Source: an uncultured Aggregatibacter sp.
GTDB taxonomy: Bacteria > Pseudomonadota > Gammaproteobacteria > Enterobacterales > Pasteurellaceae
Length of the DNA stretch: 64,000 nt
Direction of reading: 5' to 3'
Assembly: GCF_901873365.1 (NCBI RefSeq)
Contig: NZ_CABFLM010000049.1
Coordinates: 1-64,000 of the forward strand
This document shows positions 43,787-52,561 of this stretch, one piece after another; position 1 is the stretch's first letter; each line of letters opens with the position of its first letter. A program made the translations under genes and the position numbers. The notes beneath the pieces were generated by a model. It was not told where the DNA came from. It saw only the letters and a list, made by a program, of their open reading frames with translations, and did no database searches.

Positions 43787-43871
43787 GATGTAATACTACT
43801 CGAAATTGCATTTTATGACTAGCAATAATTCATATCCTTACACTATTTTACATTGTGACCAAGACAAAAAA

Positions 43872-44180
43872 TTAGTTCATATTGAATTTTTGCGTAGAAA
43901 GATTATCCAGTGAATGATCGAGCGGTCGTAAGATTTTATTTTTCAAGACATCTTCAATTAAGTGGGTTTTCTGCTGCTCTTGCATCAGCTCGAAACTTAA
44001 ATTTAATGCAACGATGGAAAGGACTTTTTCCACTTGCAAAATGCCGGTGCGTTCTTTCATTTCTGATACGCGTTGATCTAATTCACGGGCGGCATGGCGC
44101 AATGCGTCATGTTGTTCTTCCGGACAATTTAAGCGTAACAGCTGCCCCAATACGGATAATTCAATACTTTTAGATGACAT
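43872..44180 (-). CDS. zapA: Cell division protein ZapA
   Basis: 102-residue FtsZ-associated protein that bundles FtsZ filaments. The N-terminal domain (SKSIELSVLGQLLRLNCPEEQHDALRHAARELDQRV) and the long C-terminal coiled coil match the family. The start at 44180 (MSSKSIEL) agrees with homologues; an upstream ATG at 44192 is less likely. Divergent from ygfB, as in E. coli. Confidence 0.93.
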   Translation of the reverse strand: MSSKSIELSVLGQLLRLNCPEEQHDALRHAARELDQRVSEMKERTGILQVEKVLSIVALNLSFELMQEQQKTHLIEDVLKNKILRPLDHSLDNLSTQKFNMN

Positions 44181-44310
44181 TTTTTGCCCCAAATTCGCTA
44201 ATGAAAACTGTGCGCATTATGCCACAGGCGAAAAAACTTGCCAATTTCTAAACTGGTTACCTAAGGTGAAGAATGATAGACTAAGCGCAATTTCAACAAG
44301 GATAATTTCA

Positions 44311-44859
44311 ATGACCACAATTTCTTATCAACACCTAAATCAACAACTTCAATACGCCTCTATTCCCCTTTCTGCTGCTGAATTACACGGTTTTTTAAGC
44401 GGCTTAATTTGCGGAGGGATTCAAGATCAAAGTTGGCAGCCATTACTTTATCAATTTACCAATGATAATCACGCCTACCCTACCGCACTTTTAACGCAAC
44501 TTACCGACATTTATCAACAAATTCGCCACCAATTAGCCGATAATGAAGCCTTTGACTTTGCGCTTTGTTTGCCCGATACGGAAAATATTTTTGAATATGC
44601 CGACGGTTTGGCAGAATGGTCGAACCACTTTTTGCTCGGTTTAGGTTTGGCTCAACCGCATTTGGATAAAGAAAAAGGCGACATTGGCGAAGCGTTGGAC
44701 GATTTACACGATATTTGCCAGTTAGGTTACGAAGAAGACGATGATCCCGAGGAACTGGCGCAAGCGGTGGAAGAGATCGTGGAATATGTGCGCACCATCG
44801 CCACCTTGTTTTTTACCCATTTCACCAAACAAGAAGACAAACAGCCAACGTTACACTAA
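44311..44859 (+). CDS. ygfB: YgfB/YecA-family protein (UPF0149)
   Basis: 182-residue acidic cytoplasmic protein of UPF0149. The LSAAELHGFLSGLICGG segment (about 19-35) and WSNHFLLGLGLAQ are typical. In E. coli it lies before pepP, as here. Molecular function is not established in this family in Pasteurellaceae. The start at 44311 is chosen by alignment with homologues (MTTISYQ); the frame is open further upstream. Confidence 0.9.
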   Translation: MTTISYQHLNQQLQYASIPLSAAELHGFLSGLICGGIQDQSWQPLLYQFTNDNHAYPTALLTQLTDIYQQIRHQLADNEAFDFALCLPDTENIFEYADGLAEWSNHFLLGLGLAQPHLDKEKGDIGEALDDLHDICQLGYEEDDDPEELAQAVEEIVEYVRTIATLFFTHFTKQEDKQPTLH

Positions 44860-44865
44860 GGATAA

Positions 44866-46194
44866 ATGATGGATCTCGCATATATGGCAGCGTTACCGAT
44901 GGAAGAATTTGCCCAACGCCGCGCTAAGGTTTTTGAACAAATGCAGGACGATTCCCTGTTTTTGGTATTTTCCGACATTGAACGTCGTCGCAATGACGGC
45001 TGTGATTATCCTTTCCGTCAGGACAGCTATTTCTGGTATTTAACCGGTTTTAATGAGCCGAATTCGGCATTGTTATTGCGTAAACAACAAGGTGAACAGC
45101 AGGCGATCATTTTTGTACGCCCGTCCGATAAATTACTGGAAATTTGGAACGGACGCCGTCTTGGCGTGGACAATGCACCGCCAACCTTGTTGGTGGATAC
45201 CGCTTATGCCATCGACGAGTTTGTGCCGCAATTTAAAAATTTAGTGCAAAAACAGACCGCACTTTATTATGCACCGAAGCAACAGCCTTGGGGCGATGCC
45301 TTGCTGGAACAAAGTGCGGTGGAATTTTTGAGTGTTTTTAATTGGAAGCCGATGCTCGGTGAGATGCGCCTGTTCAAATCGGAAAATGAAATTGCGCTCA
45401 TGCAACAAGCGGGGCAAATCAGTGCGCTTGGACACATTAAAGCCATGCAACAAACCCGCCCGAACCGTTTAGAATATGAAGTGGAAAGCGATATTTTGCA
45501 TGAATTTAATCGCTTTGGTGCGCGTTATCCTTCCTATAACAGCATTATTGCCGGTGGTGAAAATGCCTGCATTTTGCATTATTCGGAAAATGATATGCCT
45601 TTGCGTGATGGCGATTTGGTGCTGATTGATGCGGGCTGTGAATTTGCCATGTATGCAGGGGATATTACCCGCACATTTCCAGTGAATGGTCAATTTACTG
45701 AAGCGCAAAAAGCGATCTATGGAATTGTGCTACAAGCGCAAAAACGCGCCATTGAATTGCTGGTACCGGGCGGCTCCATTGCGAAAGCAAACGAAGAAGT
45801 CATTCGTATTAAAACCGAAGGTTTAGTGCGTTTAGGTATTCTGAAAGGCGACGTAGATGAATTAATCGAACAAAAAGCCTATCGTGAATTTTATATGCAC
45901 GGGTTAGGGCATTGGCTCGGTTTGGATGTGCATGACGTAGGCGAATATGGTGAAAATCGCGACCGCACTTTGGAGCCCGGCATGGTACTCACCGTAGAAC
46001 CGGGATTGTATTTATCTAAAGACGCCGATATTCCGGAACAATACAAAGGCATTGGCATTCGGATTGAAGACAATTTGTTGATTACCGATTACGGCAACAA
46101 AAATCTGACGTCCGCAGCACCGAAAGAAATTGCCGATATTGAAAAATTAATGGCAGAAGCCAAAGCCTGTTTCAATACTGAAAGAGAAAACTAA
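44866..46194 (+). CDS. pepP: Xaa-Pro aminopeptidase (aminopeptidase P)
   Basis: Metallo-aminopeptidase that removes N-terminal residues before proline; 442 residues versus 441 in E. coli. The pita-bread domain carries the two-metal ligands: LIDAGCEFAMYAGDITRTFPV (two Asp), HGLGHWLGLDVHDVG (His), LTVEPGLYL (Glu) and GIRIEDNLL (Glu). Two adjacent ATGs (44866 and 44869) are possible, both near AAGGATAA. It starts 6 bases after ygfB and is followed by glnB after 9 bases. Confidence 0.96.
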   Translation: MMDLAYMAALPMEEFAQRRAKVFEQMQDDSLFLVFSDIERRRNDGCDYPFRQDSYFWYLTGFNEPNSALLLRKQQGEQQAIIFVRPSDKLLEIWNGRRLGVDNAPPTLLVDTAYAIDEFVPQFKNLVQKQTALYYAPKQQPWGDALLEQSAVEFLSVFNWKPMLGEMRLFKSENEIALMQQAGQISALGHIKAMQQTRPNRLEYEVESDILHEFNRFGARYPSYNSIIAGGENACILHYSENDMPLRDGDLVLIDAGCEFAMYAGDITRTFPVNGQFTEAQKAIYGIVLQAQKRAIELLVPGGSIAKANEEVIRIKTEGLVRLGILKGDVDELIEQKAYREFYMHGLGHWLGLDVHDVGEYGENRDRTLEPGMVLTVEPGLYLSKDADIPEQYKGIGIRIEDNLLITDYGNKNLTSAAPKEIADIEKLMAEAKACFNTEREN

Positions 46195-46203
46195 GGAAAA
46201 AGA

Positions 46204-46542
46204 ATGAAAAAAATTGAAGCGATTATTAAGCCCTTTAAATTAGATGACGTGCGAGAAGCCTTGTCCGATCTTGGCATTACCGGAATGACTGTGACAGAGG
46301 TGCGTGGTTTTGGCCGTCAGAAAGGACATACGGAACTTTATCGTGGCGCAGAATACATGGTGGATTTCCTGCCGAAAGTCAAAATGGAAATTGTGGTGCC
46401 CGATGACCTATTGGAGCCTTGTTTAGATGCCATTATAGAGACGGCACAAACAGGCAAAATCGGCGACGGCAAAATCTTTGTTTATGAAGTCGAGCGGGTT
46501 GTCCGCATTCGTACAGGCGAAGAAAATGAGGATGCTATTTAA
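46204..46542 (+). CDS. glnB: Nitrogen regulatory protein PII
   Basis: 112-residue trimeric signal protein that senses 2-oxoglutarate and glutamine. The T-loop with the uridylylation site is intact (HTELYRGAEYMVDF, Tyr51), as are the B-loop TGKIGDGKIFV and C-loop RIRTGE. No glnK/amtB neighbours are present. It sits in an unusual operon between pepP and a permease gene. Confidence 0.96.
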   Translation: MKKIEAIIKPFKLDDVREALSDLGITGMTVTEVRGFGRQKGHTELYRGAEYMVDFLPKVKMEIVVPDDLLEPCLDAIIETAQTGKIGDGKIFVYEVERVVRIRTGEENEDAI

Positions 46543-46544
46543 AC

Positions 46545-47600
46545 ATGGCGCAGCATTCTTCTCTTGTTAAAGCGCTGGTTGCCTGCGCTTCAATAGTCAT
46601 TGTTTTGGCCGGCATTAAAGCGGCTTCAGAAATTGTGGTGCCGTTTTTATTGGCATTGTTTATTGCGATTATCTGCTCGCCTTTGCTAGCATTTTTGACC
46701 AAAAGGAAAGTGCCTTATTGGCTGGCGATTACCACCTTATTATTGTTGATTTTCGTGATCTTTTTCTTCCTGTTCGGTCTGATTAACAGCACGATCCAAG
46801 AATTTAGCCAATCTATTCCACAATATCGGCAGTTGTTGGCAGAGCGCGTCAATGATGTATTAACACTCGCACAAAAATGGAAAATCCCGTTAGATATTTC
46901 GGAAAATAGCATTATGGAGAATTTCGATCCGAGTGCCATCATGAAATTTGTCCAACGTGTCTTTTTAAGCTTTTCCGGTGTCGTGACCAATATTTTTGTC
47001 TTATTGCTTGTAGTGATTTTCATGCTGTTGGAAGCGCCTCAGGCGAAGCATAAATTTGCCATCGCATTTAGCGATAATCCGAATGATATCGGGCAGCAAG
47101 AGCATTATTTAGATCGCATTTTAAACGGCATCATGAGCTATCTCGCCGTCAAAACCATGATGAGCGTGCTGACCGCCATTTGTGTTTGGGCATTATTAGA
47201 AGTCGCCGGCGTGCAGTATGCGATCTTATGGGCAACGCTCAGTTTTCTGCTCAACTACATTCCCAATATCGGTTCTATCATCGCGGCAATCCCGATCATT
47301 GTACAAGCTTTGCTGTTAAATGGGTTCATTATCGGCTTGGGCGTATTGGTCGCAATTGTCATCATCAACGTCGTTATCGGCAGTGTGTTGGAGCCGCGTT
47401 TAATGGGGAAAAAACTGGGGCTTTCCACTTTGGTGGTGTTTTTATCTTTACTATTTTGGGGTTGGTTATTAGGCACCGTAGGGATGTTGCTTTCCGTGCC
47501 GTTAACTATGGCGTTGAAAATCGCATTAGAGGCCGGTTCCTCAACGGCGAAATACGCCATCTTGCTTGGTGACGGACATTCACAACAAGCGAAACGCTAA
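46545..47600 (+). CDS. AI-2E family transporter (PerM/YdiK-like)
   Basis: 351-residue inner membrane protein with about eight hydrophobic segments, in the AI-2E transporter (UPF0118) family. An amphipathic stretch (about 75-135) lies between the N- and C-terminal membrane blocks. The C-terminal half has the conserved ILWATLSFLLNYIPNIGSIIAAIP and VIGSVLEPRLMGKKLGLSTLVV motifs. Substrates in the family range from autoinducer-2 to sodium/protons; none can be assigned. Two bases after glnB, so cotranscribed. Confidence 0.85.
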   Translation: MAQHSSLVKALVACASIVIVLAGIKAASEIVVPFLLALFIAIICSPLLAFLTKRKVPYWLAITTLLLLIFVIFFFLFGLINSTIQEFSQSIPQYRQLLAERVNDVLTLAQKWKIPLDISENSIMENFDPSAIMKFVQRVFLSFSGVVTNIFVLLLVVIFMLLEAPQAKHKFAIAFSDNPNDIGQQEHYLDRILNGIMSYLAVKTMMSVLTAICVWALLEVAGVQYAILWATLSFLLNYIPNIGSIIAAIPIIVQALLLNGFIIGLGVLVAIVIINVVIGSVLEPRLMGKKLGLSTLVVFLSLLFWGWLLGTVGMLLSVPLTMALKIALEAGSSTAKYAILLGDGHSQQAKR

Positions 47601-47628
47601 AAATAAAGTCGCAGACGCGACTTTATTT
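47601..47628. terminator. Terminator between the permease gene and mfd
   Basis: AAATAAAGTCGC-AGAC-GCGACTTTATTT is a perfect 12-bp stem flanked by A's and T's, usable by both convergent genes. Confidence 0.92.
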
Positions 47629-47629
47629 T

Positions 47630-50600
47630 TTATCTTGTGACGATTTCCTTAACCAAATTCTCCACAAATTCTAACCGCACTTTATAGTCCGTTAAATCTT
47701 TGGTGAAGCGGAATTTATGTGGCCCGTCAAAACGATAAACCGCTGGATTGCGTTGGATTAACTGTAAAAAGATCATCGGGTCTAATTCGGCGTTCGGCGC
47801 AAATTCGATGAATCCGCCTTGCGCATTGGCATCCAAGCGAATGACATTGAGCGGTTTTAAATCCAGTCGTAATTGGGTAATTTGTAACAGATTCCGTGTG
47901 GCTTGTGGCAAGGTGCCGAAACGGTCGATAAGCTCCACTTTTAATTCATCCAATGCTTCGGTATTTTCCGCGCCGGCAATGCGTTTATAGAAAGACAAAC
48001 GCATATTCACATCGCCCAAATAATCTTCCGGCAACAGCGACGGCATCCGTAAATCAATCTCAGTTTGTTGTTGCGTCAGTTCGTCCAAGGACGGCTCGCG
48101 CCCTTCTTTTAAGGCTTTCACCGCACGCTCCAACAATTCCATGTAAAGCGAAAAACCGATGCTTTCAATTTGTCCGCTTTGCTCGTTGCCCAGTAATTCC
48201 CCTGCACCGCGAATTTCCAAATCATGAGTAGCCAAAATAAAACCGGCACCAAGGTTGTCTAGGCTTTCCAGGGCTTCCAAGCGTTTTTGCGCATCCTTCG
48301 TCATTAGTTTCGGTGGCGGTGTGAGCAAATACGCATAGGCTTGATGGTGAGAGCGCCCAACCCGTCCGCGCAACTGATGCAACTGTGCCAAACCAAAATT
48401 GTCGGCACGCTCGATAATAATGGTATTGGCCGTCGGCACATCGATACCAGTTTCAATAATCGTAGAACACACCAGCACGTTATAACGTTGATGATAAAAA
48501 TCCGACATCACGCGTTCCAACTCACGTTCGCGCATTTGCCCGTGTCCCACAATCACGCGCGCTTCCGGCACAAGTGCGGTCAGTTTTTCTGACGTATTTT
48601 CAATGCTCGCCACGTCATTATGCAAATAATACACCTGCCCGCCACGCAAAATTTCACGCAAAATGGCTTCACGAATCACCAATTCATCCGTTTGACGCAC
48701 AAACGTTTTAATGGTTAAACGGCGTGCCGGTGGCGTAGAAATAATGGAAAGATCGCGAATGCCATTCATCGCCATATTTAGCGTACGTGGAATCGGCGTT
48801 GCCGTCAGGGTGAGAATATCAATGTTCGCGCGCAGCTGTTTCATTTTTTCTTTTTGGCGCACGCCAAAACGGTGTTCTTCGTCAATAATCAACAAGCCTA
48901 GATCATGGAATTGCACATCGCCTTGAATGATTTTATGGGTGCCAATCAGAATATCCACTTTGCCGTCGGCTAAATCCTGAATCACCTGTTTCTGCTCTTT
49001 CGCCGTTTTAAAGCGGGACAACATTTCCACGTTCACCGGCAAGTTAGCAAAGCGGTCTTTGAAATTATCGAAATGTTGTTGCGCCAACAACGTGGTCGGC
49101 ACCAACACGGCAACCTGTTTGTGGTTCATTACCGCTAAAAAGGCGGCACGCATGGCCACTTCCGTTTTACCAAAGCCCACATCGCCACACACAAGGCGAT
49201 CCATGGCTTTCGGTTGAGTCATGTCGGAAATCACGGCATTAATTGCCATAAGTTGGTCATGGGTTTCTTCAAACGGGAACGTGGCGGTGAATTGTTGGAA
49301 TTCCTCACGATCATATTGGAACGCAAAGCCTTTTTGCGCTTCACGTTGCGCATACACATCCAATAACTCTGCTGCCACATCACGAATTTTCTCCGCCGCT
49401 TTACTGCGCGCTTTGCCCCAGGCTTCAGAGCCTAACTTGTGCAACGGGGCGGTCTCATCGGAACCGCCCACATAACGGCTGATTAAATGTAACGATGCCA
49501 CCGGCACATACAATTTTGAGTCGTTGGCATAATTGAGCAACAAATATTCTGCTTTAATGCCACCGTTTTCTAAACTCACTAAACCGCCGTAGCGCCCCAC
49601 GCCATGATCCAAATGCACGACCGGCTGACCGATTTGCAATTCGGCAAGGTTGCGAATCAAGGTATCGGGGTTCACCGTGCGGGATTTATCCCGCTGCCGT
49701 TGTTGCACGCGTTCGCCAAGCAATTCCGATTCACAAATAATGGCAAGCGGCACCTCCTGCTCAATAATAAAACCATGCTCCAACGGGCTCACCATTAAAG
49801 CCAATTTTTCTTCCGTCGCTTGCGCCAAAGAAGAGATTTGTTTTGGTTTCAGTTTTAGCGGAGCAAGCAGGCTTAACAAGGTTTCACGGCGTCCTTCCGT
49901 TTCCACGATAAATAAAATATTGCCTTTAAAATGCTCAACAAATTGGCATAACTGATGTAACGGTTCTTTTTGTTGCGATTGAATGGTCACTGGCGGTAAG
50001 GGGGTAATAGCCAAATTTTTCTGCCGTGCGGACGACCGCACTTTTTCCGTTTTTAACGCAATGGCAGGGTAATTTTTTAACTGACGATTCACTTCGTCAA
50101 TGCGCAACCAAAGTTTATCGGGTGACAATAACGGACGCATCGGATCGATACGGCGACTCTCAAAACGTTGTTCCGCATCCGCATAAAAACGCTCACCCTG
50201 CATTTGATTTTGCTCGCCGGTAATAAATAGCGTATTCGCCGGGAAATAATCAAATAAAGTCGCCATTTCTTCAAAAAACAAGGGCTGCCAATATTCAATC
50301 CCTGCCGCCAACGTGCCTTTGCTGATTTGTTGATAAATATGTTCCGGATCCCGTCGAATTTCACCAAACGCCGCGCGGAATTGGCTACGGAAAAATTCAA
50401 TGCCTTGATTATCCGTTGGAAATTCGTGCGCTGGTAATAAATTGATTTGATCGATTTCCTGCAACGTGCGTTGTGTATCTACGTCAAAAGTGCGAATGGA
50501 ATCAATTTCATCATCAAAAAAATCTAAGCGAAAAGGCACCGCACTTCCCATGGGGAAAAGATCCAACAAGGCACCGCGCACCGCATATTCGCCATGTTCC

Positions 50601-51073
50601 AACACTTGTTCCACCGCGCGATAACCCGATTTTTCCAATTGCAAACGAAGCGTTTCAATAACAAAACGGTCGCCTTTGTTAATCAGTAATACCCGATGTT
50701 GTAAATAAGACGGCGGGCAAACACGTTGCATTAAGGTGGCAATCGGCAAAATGAAAATGCCTTGTTTGCGTTGCTGTAAATGAAATAAAGCGCTCAAGCG
50801 GGCAGAAATAATATCTTGATGCGGCGAAAAACTGTCGTAAGGCAAGGTTTCCCAATCAGGAAAAAAGGTGACATTAAGCGGGCTCAATTGCGCTAATTCT
50901 TTTTCTAAACGCACCGCACTTCGGGTGTCGTTCGTCACCACGACGGTTAGCCCGTTAAATTGCGCCGCAATTTCACTCACGGCAAGGCTATCCGCACCGG
51001 GCAGAATATTGGCTAAAATTTTATGATCTTGTGCTTGGGTTGGAATTTCGATGTGAAAAAATGGAGTTTGCAT
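47630..51073 (-). CDS. mfd: Transcription-repair coupling factor Mfd
   Basis: 1147-residue ATP-dependent DNA translocase that removes stalled RNA polymerase and recruits UvrA. The N-terminal UvrB-like module (about 1-340), the RNA polymerase-interacting domain with GQPVVHLDHGVGRYGG (near 480), and RecG-like helicase motifs are seen: CGDVGFGKTEVAMRAAF (Walker A, near 625), LLIIDEEHRFGVRQKE (Walker B) and the QLRGRVGRS motif. The C-terminal D7 domain is present. Its start codon abuts an unusual hairpin. Confidence 0.97.
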   Translation of the reverse strand: MQTPFFHIEIPTQAQDHKILANILPGADSLAVSEIAAQFNGLTVVVTNDTRSAVRLEKELAQLSPLNVTFFPDWETLPYDSFSPHQDIISARLSALFHLQQRKQGIFILPIATLMQRVCPPSYLQHRVLLINKGDRFVIETLRLQLEKSGYRAVEQVLEHGEYAVRGALLDLFPMGSAVPFRLDFFDDEIDSIRTFDVDTQRTLQEIDQINLLPAHEFPTDNQGIEFFRSQFRAAFGEIRRDPEHIYQQISKGTLAAGIEYWQPLFFEEMATLFDYFPANTLFITGEQNQMQGERFYADAEQRFESRRIDPMRPLLSPDKLWLRIDEVNRQLKNYPAIALKTEKVRSSARQKNLAITPLPPVTIQSQQKEPLHQLCQFVEHFKGNILFIVETEGRRETLLSLLAPLKLKPKQISSLAQATEEKLALMVSPLEHGFIIEQEVPLAIICESELLGERVQQRQRDKSRTVNPDTLIRNLAELQIGQPVVHLDHGVGRYGGLVSLENGGIKAEYLLLNYANDSKLYVPVASLHLISRYVGGSDETAPLHKLGSEAWGKARSKAAEKIRDVAAELLDVYAQREAQKGFAFQYDREEFQQFTATFPFEETHDQLMAINAVISDMTQPKAMDRLVCGDVGFGKTEVAMRAAFLAVMNHKQVAVLVPTTLLAQQHFDNFKDRFANLPVNVEMLSRFKTAKEQKQVIQDLADGKVDILIGTHKIIQGDVQFHDLGLLIIDEEHRFGVRQKEKMKQLRANIDILTLTATPIPRTLNMAMNGIRDLSIISTPPARRLTIKTFVRQTDELVIREAILREILRGGQVYYLHNDVASIENTSEKLTALVPEARVIVGHGQMRERELERVMSDFYHQRYNVLVCSTIIETGIDVPTANTIIIERADNFGLAQLHQLRGRVGRSHHQAYAYLLTPPPKLMTKDAQKRLEALESLDNLGAGFILATHDLEIRGAGELLGNEQSGQIESIGFSLYMELLERAVKALKEGREPSLDELTQQQTEIDLRMPSLLPEDYLGDVNMRLSFYKRIAGAENTEALDELKVELIDRFGTLPQATRNLLQITQLRLDLKPLNVIRLDANAQGGFIEFAPNAELDPMIFLQLIQRNPAVYRFDGPHKFRFTKDLTDYKVRLEFVENLVKEIVTR

Positions 51074-51075
51074 AA

Positions 51076-51106
51076 AGCGACAATATATTAAAAAAAAATT
51101 GTCGCT
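51076..51106 (-). promoter_or_regulatory. Inverted repeat abutting the mfd start codon
   Basis: On the minus strand AGCGACAAT (51106-51098), a 13-base loop with T9, ATTGTCGCT (51084-51076), then two bases and the mfd ATG. The stem occupies the place of a ribosome-binding site, and no Shine-Dalgarno sequence is seen. It may be a translational control hairpin or a repressor operator. Confidence 0.5.
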
Positions 51107-51281
51107 AGTTTAGCTCAAACAAGGGGGATTTCCAATAAAAGTCTGTATAAAAAAACAGTAATAATGAGATTGATATTGGCGTAATTTGTTCATACTCCAT
51201 TGAAAAGAGGTCATTCATCCCTCTTGTGTTTTTTACCATTATCGTTACATTACCAAAAAACAGATGTATTAAAGGTGAATT

Positions 51282-51509
51282 ATGTTACAACGATGCCCCG
51301 AATGTCGTAAAAAAATCAGTGAGAGCGCAACACATTGCCCGAATTGTGGCTTTTCTTTTCAGGCGGAAGATTTGGAACGCTATAAAGCCATGTTGGAAAA
51401 ACGCCGTTTGCACAATCAAGAAGTGAACCGCAAAAGCGCGCGATTGCAGTTGGTTTGGTTGCTTATTTTTGCGTTGGTGATTGGTGTGGCGGCTTATTGG
51501 GTGAATTAA
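51282..51509 (+). CDS. Small zinc-ribbon membrane protein
   Basis: 75-residue protein with an N-terminal zinc ribbon (Cys5, Cys8, Cys19, Cys22) and a C-terminal membrane segment (about 52-72). The ATG follows AAAGGTGA. Function is unknown. It is divergent from mfd and convergent with dusA. Confidence 0.82.
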   Translation: MLQRCPECRKKISESATHCPNCGFSFQAEDLERYKAMLEKRRLHNQEVNRKSARLQLVWLLIFALVIGVAAYWVN

Positions 51510-51531
51510 CGTGGCAGCCTGCTTTATGCTT

Positions 51532-51575
51532 AAGTGCGGTGGGGTTAAAAAACATTTCCCAAATCCACCGCACTT
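51532..51575. terminator. Paired uptake-sequence terminator
   Basis: AAGTGCGGTGG (51532-51542) and CCACCGCACTT (51565-51575) form a perfect 11-bp stem with a 22-base loop, followed by TTTATTCTT. It ends at the stop codon of the convergent dusA gene, whose TTA is part of the T run. Confidence 0.88.
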
Positions 51576-52559
51576 TTATTCTTCTACAAACCCTAATGCA
51601 GTTTCTACCACGTCAATGCCTGCGCCTTCTTTGTAGGCGTTTTCGCTTAAATAACGACGCCATTGGCGTGCGCCTTTACAGTGTTGGAAGGCGCCGAGCA
51701 TGTGGCGCACGATATGATTGAGATAGACACCTTGGCTGAGTTGCTGTTCGATGTATGGAAACATGTTTTCCACCGCTTGGCGTGGGGTGATAATCGGGGC
51801 ATTTGCGTCAAACAATGCGTGGTCGATATGGCCGAGCAACGCGGGATTTTGGTAGGCTTCCCGTCCCACCATGACGCCATCCACATACTTCAAGTGCTGT
51901 TGCATTTCTTCAAGGGTTTTAATGCCACCGTTGATGCTGATGAGTAAATGGGGGAAATCCTGTTTTAGTTGATACACACGTTCGTAATTCAGCGGCGGAA
52001 TTTCACGATTTTGTTTCGGGCTTAAACCGGATAACCACGCTTTACGGGCATGCACGATAAATTCTTGACAGCCGGCTTGGTACACTTTTTGGACAAAATC
52101 ACAGAGAAAATCATAGCTGTCAAAATCATCAATGCCGATGCGGGTTTTTACGGTGACGGGAATGTGCACCGCACTTTGCATTTGTTGCACGCACTCTGCA
52201 ACCAGTTCCGCGTTTGCCATTAAACACGCACCGAACATACCGTTTTGTACACGATCGGATGGGCAACCTACGTTCAGATTGATTTCTTGGTAACCACGCT
52301 GTTGCGCTAATTGAGCGCAATGTTGAAGTTGTTTTGGATCGCTACCGCCCAGTTGTAACGCCACCGGATTTTCTGCCGTATCAAAATCAAGGTGATCGTA
52401 CTTGGCATGAATAATGGCTTGGGTGGTCACCATTTCCGTATAAAGCAACGCGTGACGGGAAAATTGGCGGTGGAAATAACGGCAATGGCGCGTTGTCCAA
52501 TCCAGCATGGGCGCGACGGCAAAGCGTCCGCGGTAAAAGTGCGGTTGATTTTGGGACAT
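51576..52559 (-). CDS. dusA: tRNA-dihydrouridine synthase A
   Basis: FMN enzyme reducing uridine to dihydrouridine at positions 20/20a of tRNA; 327 residues. NLNVGCPSDRVQNGMFGACLM holds the catalytic cysteine (near residue 100) with the DusA-type SDRVQNG spacing, VKTRIGID follows, and FIVHARKAWLSGLSPKQNREIPPL is DusA-specific. It starts 2 bases after the clcA stop, so the two genes are cotranscribed. Confidence 0.95.
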   Translation of the reverse strand: MSQNQPHFYRGRFAVAPMLDWTTRHCRYFHRQFSRHALLYTEMVTTQAIIHAKYDHLDFDTAENPVALQLGGSDPKQLQHCAQLAQQRGYQEINLNVGCPSDRVQNGMFGACLMANAELVAECVQQMQSAVHIPVTVKTRIGIDDFDSYDFLCDFVQKVYQAGCQEFIVHARKAWLSGLSPKQNREIPPLNYERVYQLKQDFPHLLISINGGIKTLEEMQQHLKYVDGVMVGREAYQNPALLGHIDHALFDANAPIITPRQAVENMFPYIEQQLSQGVYLNHIVRHMLGAFQHCKGARQWRRYLSENAYKEGAGIDVVETALGFVEE

Positions 52560-52561
52560 TT

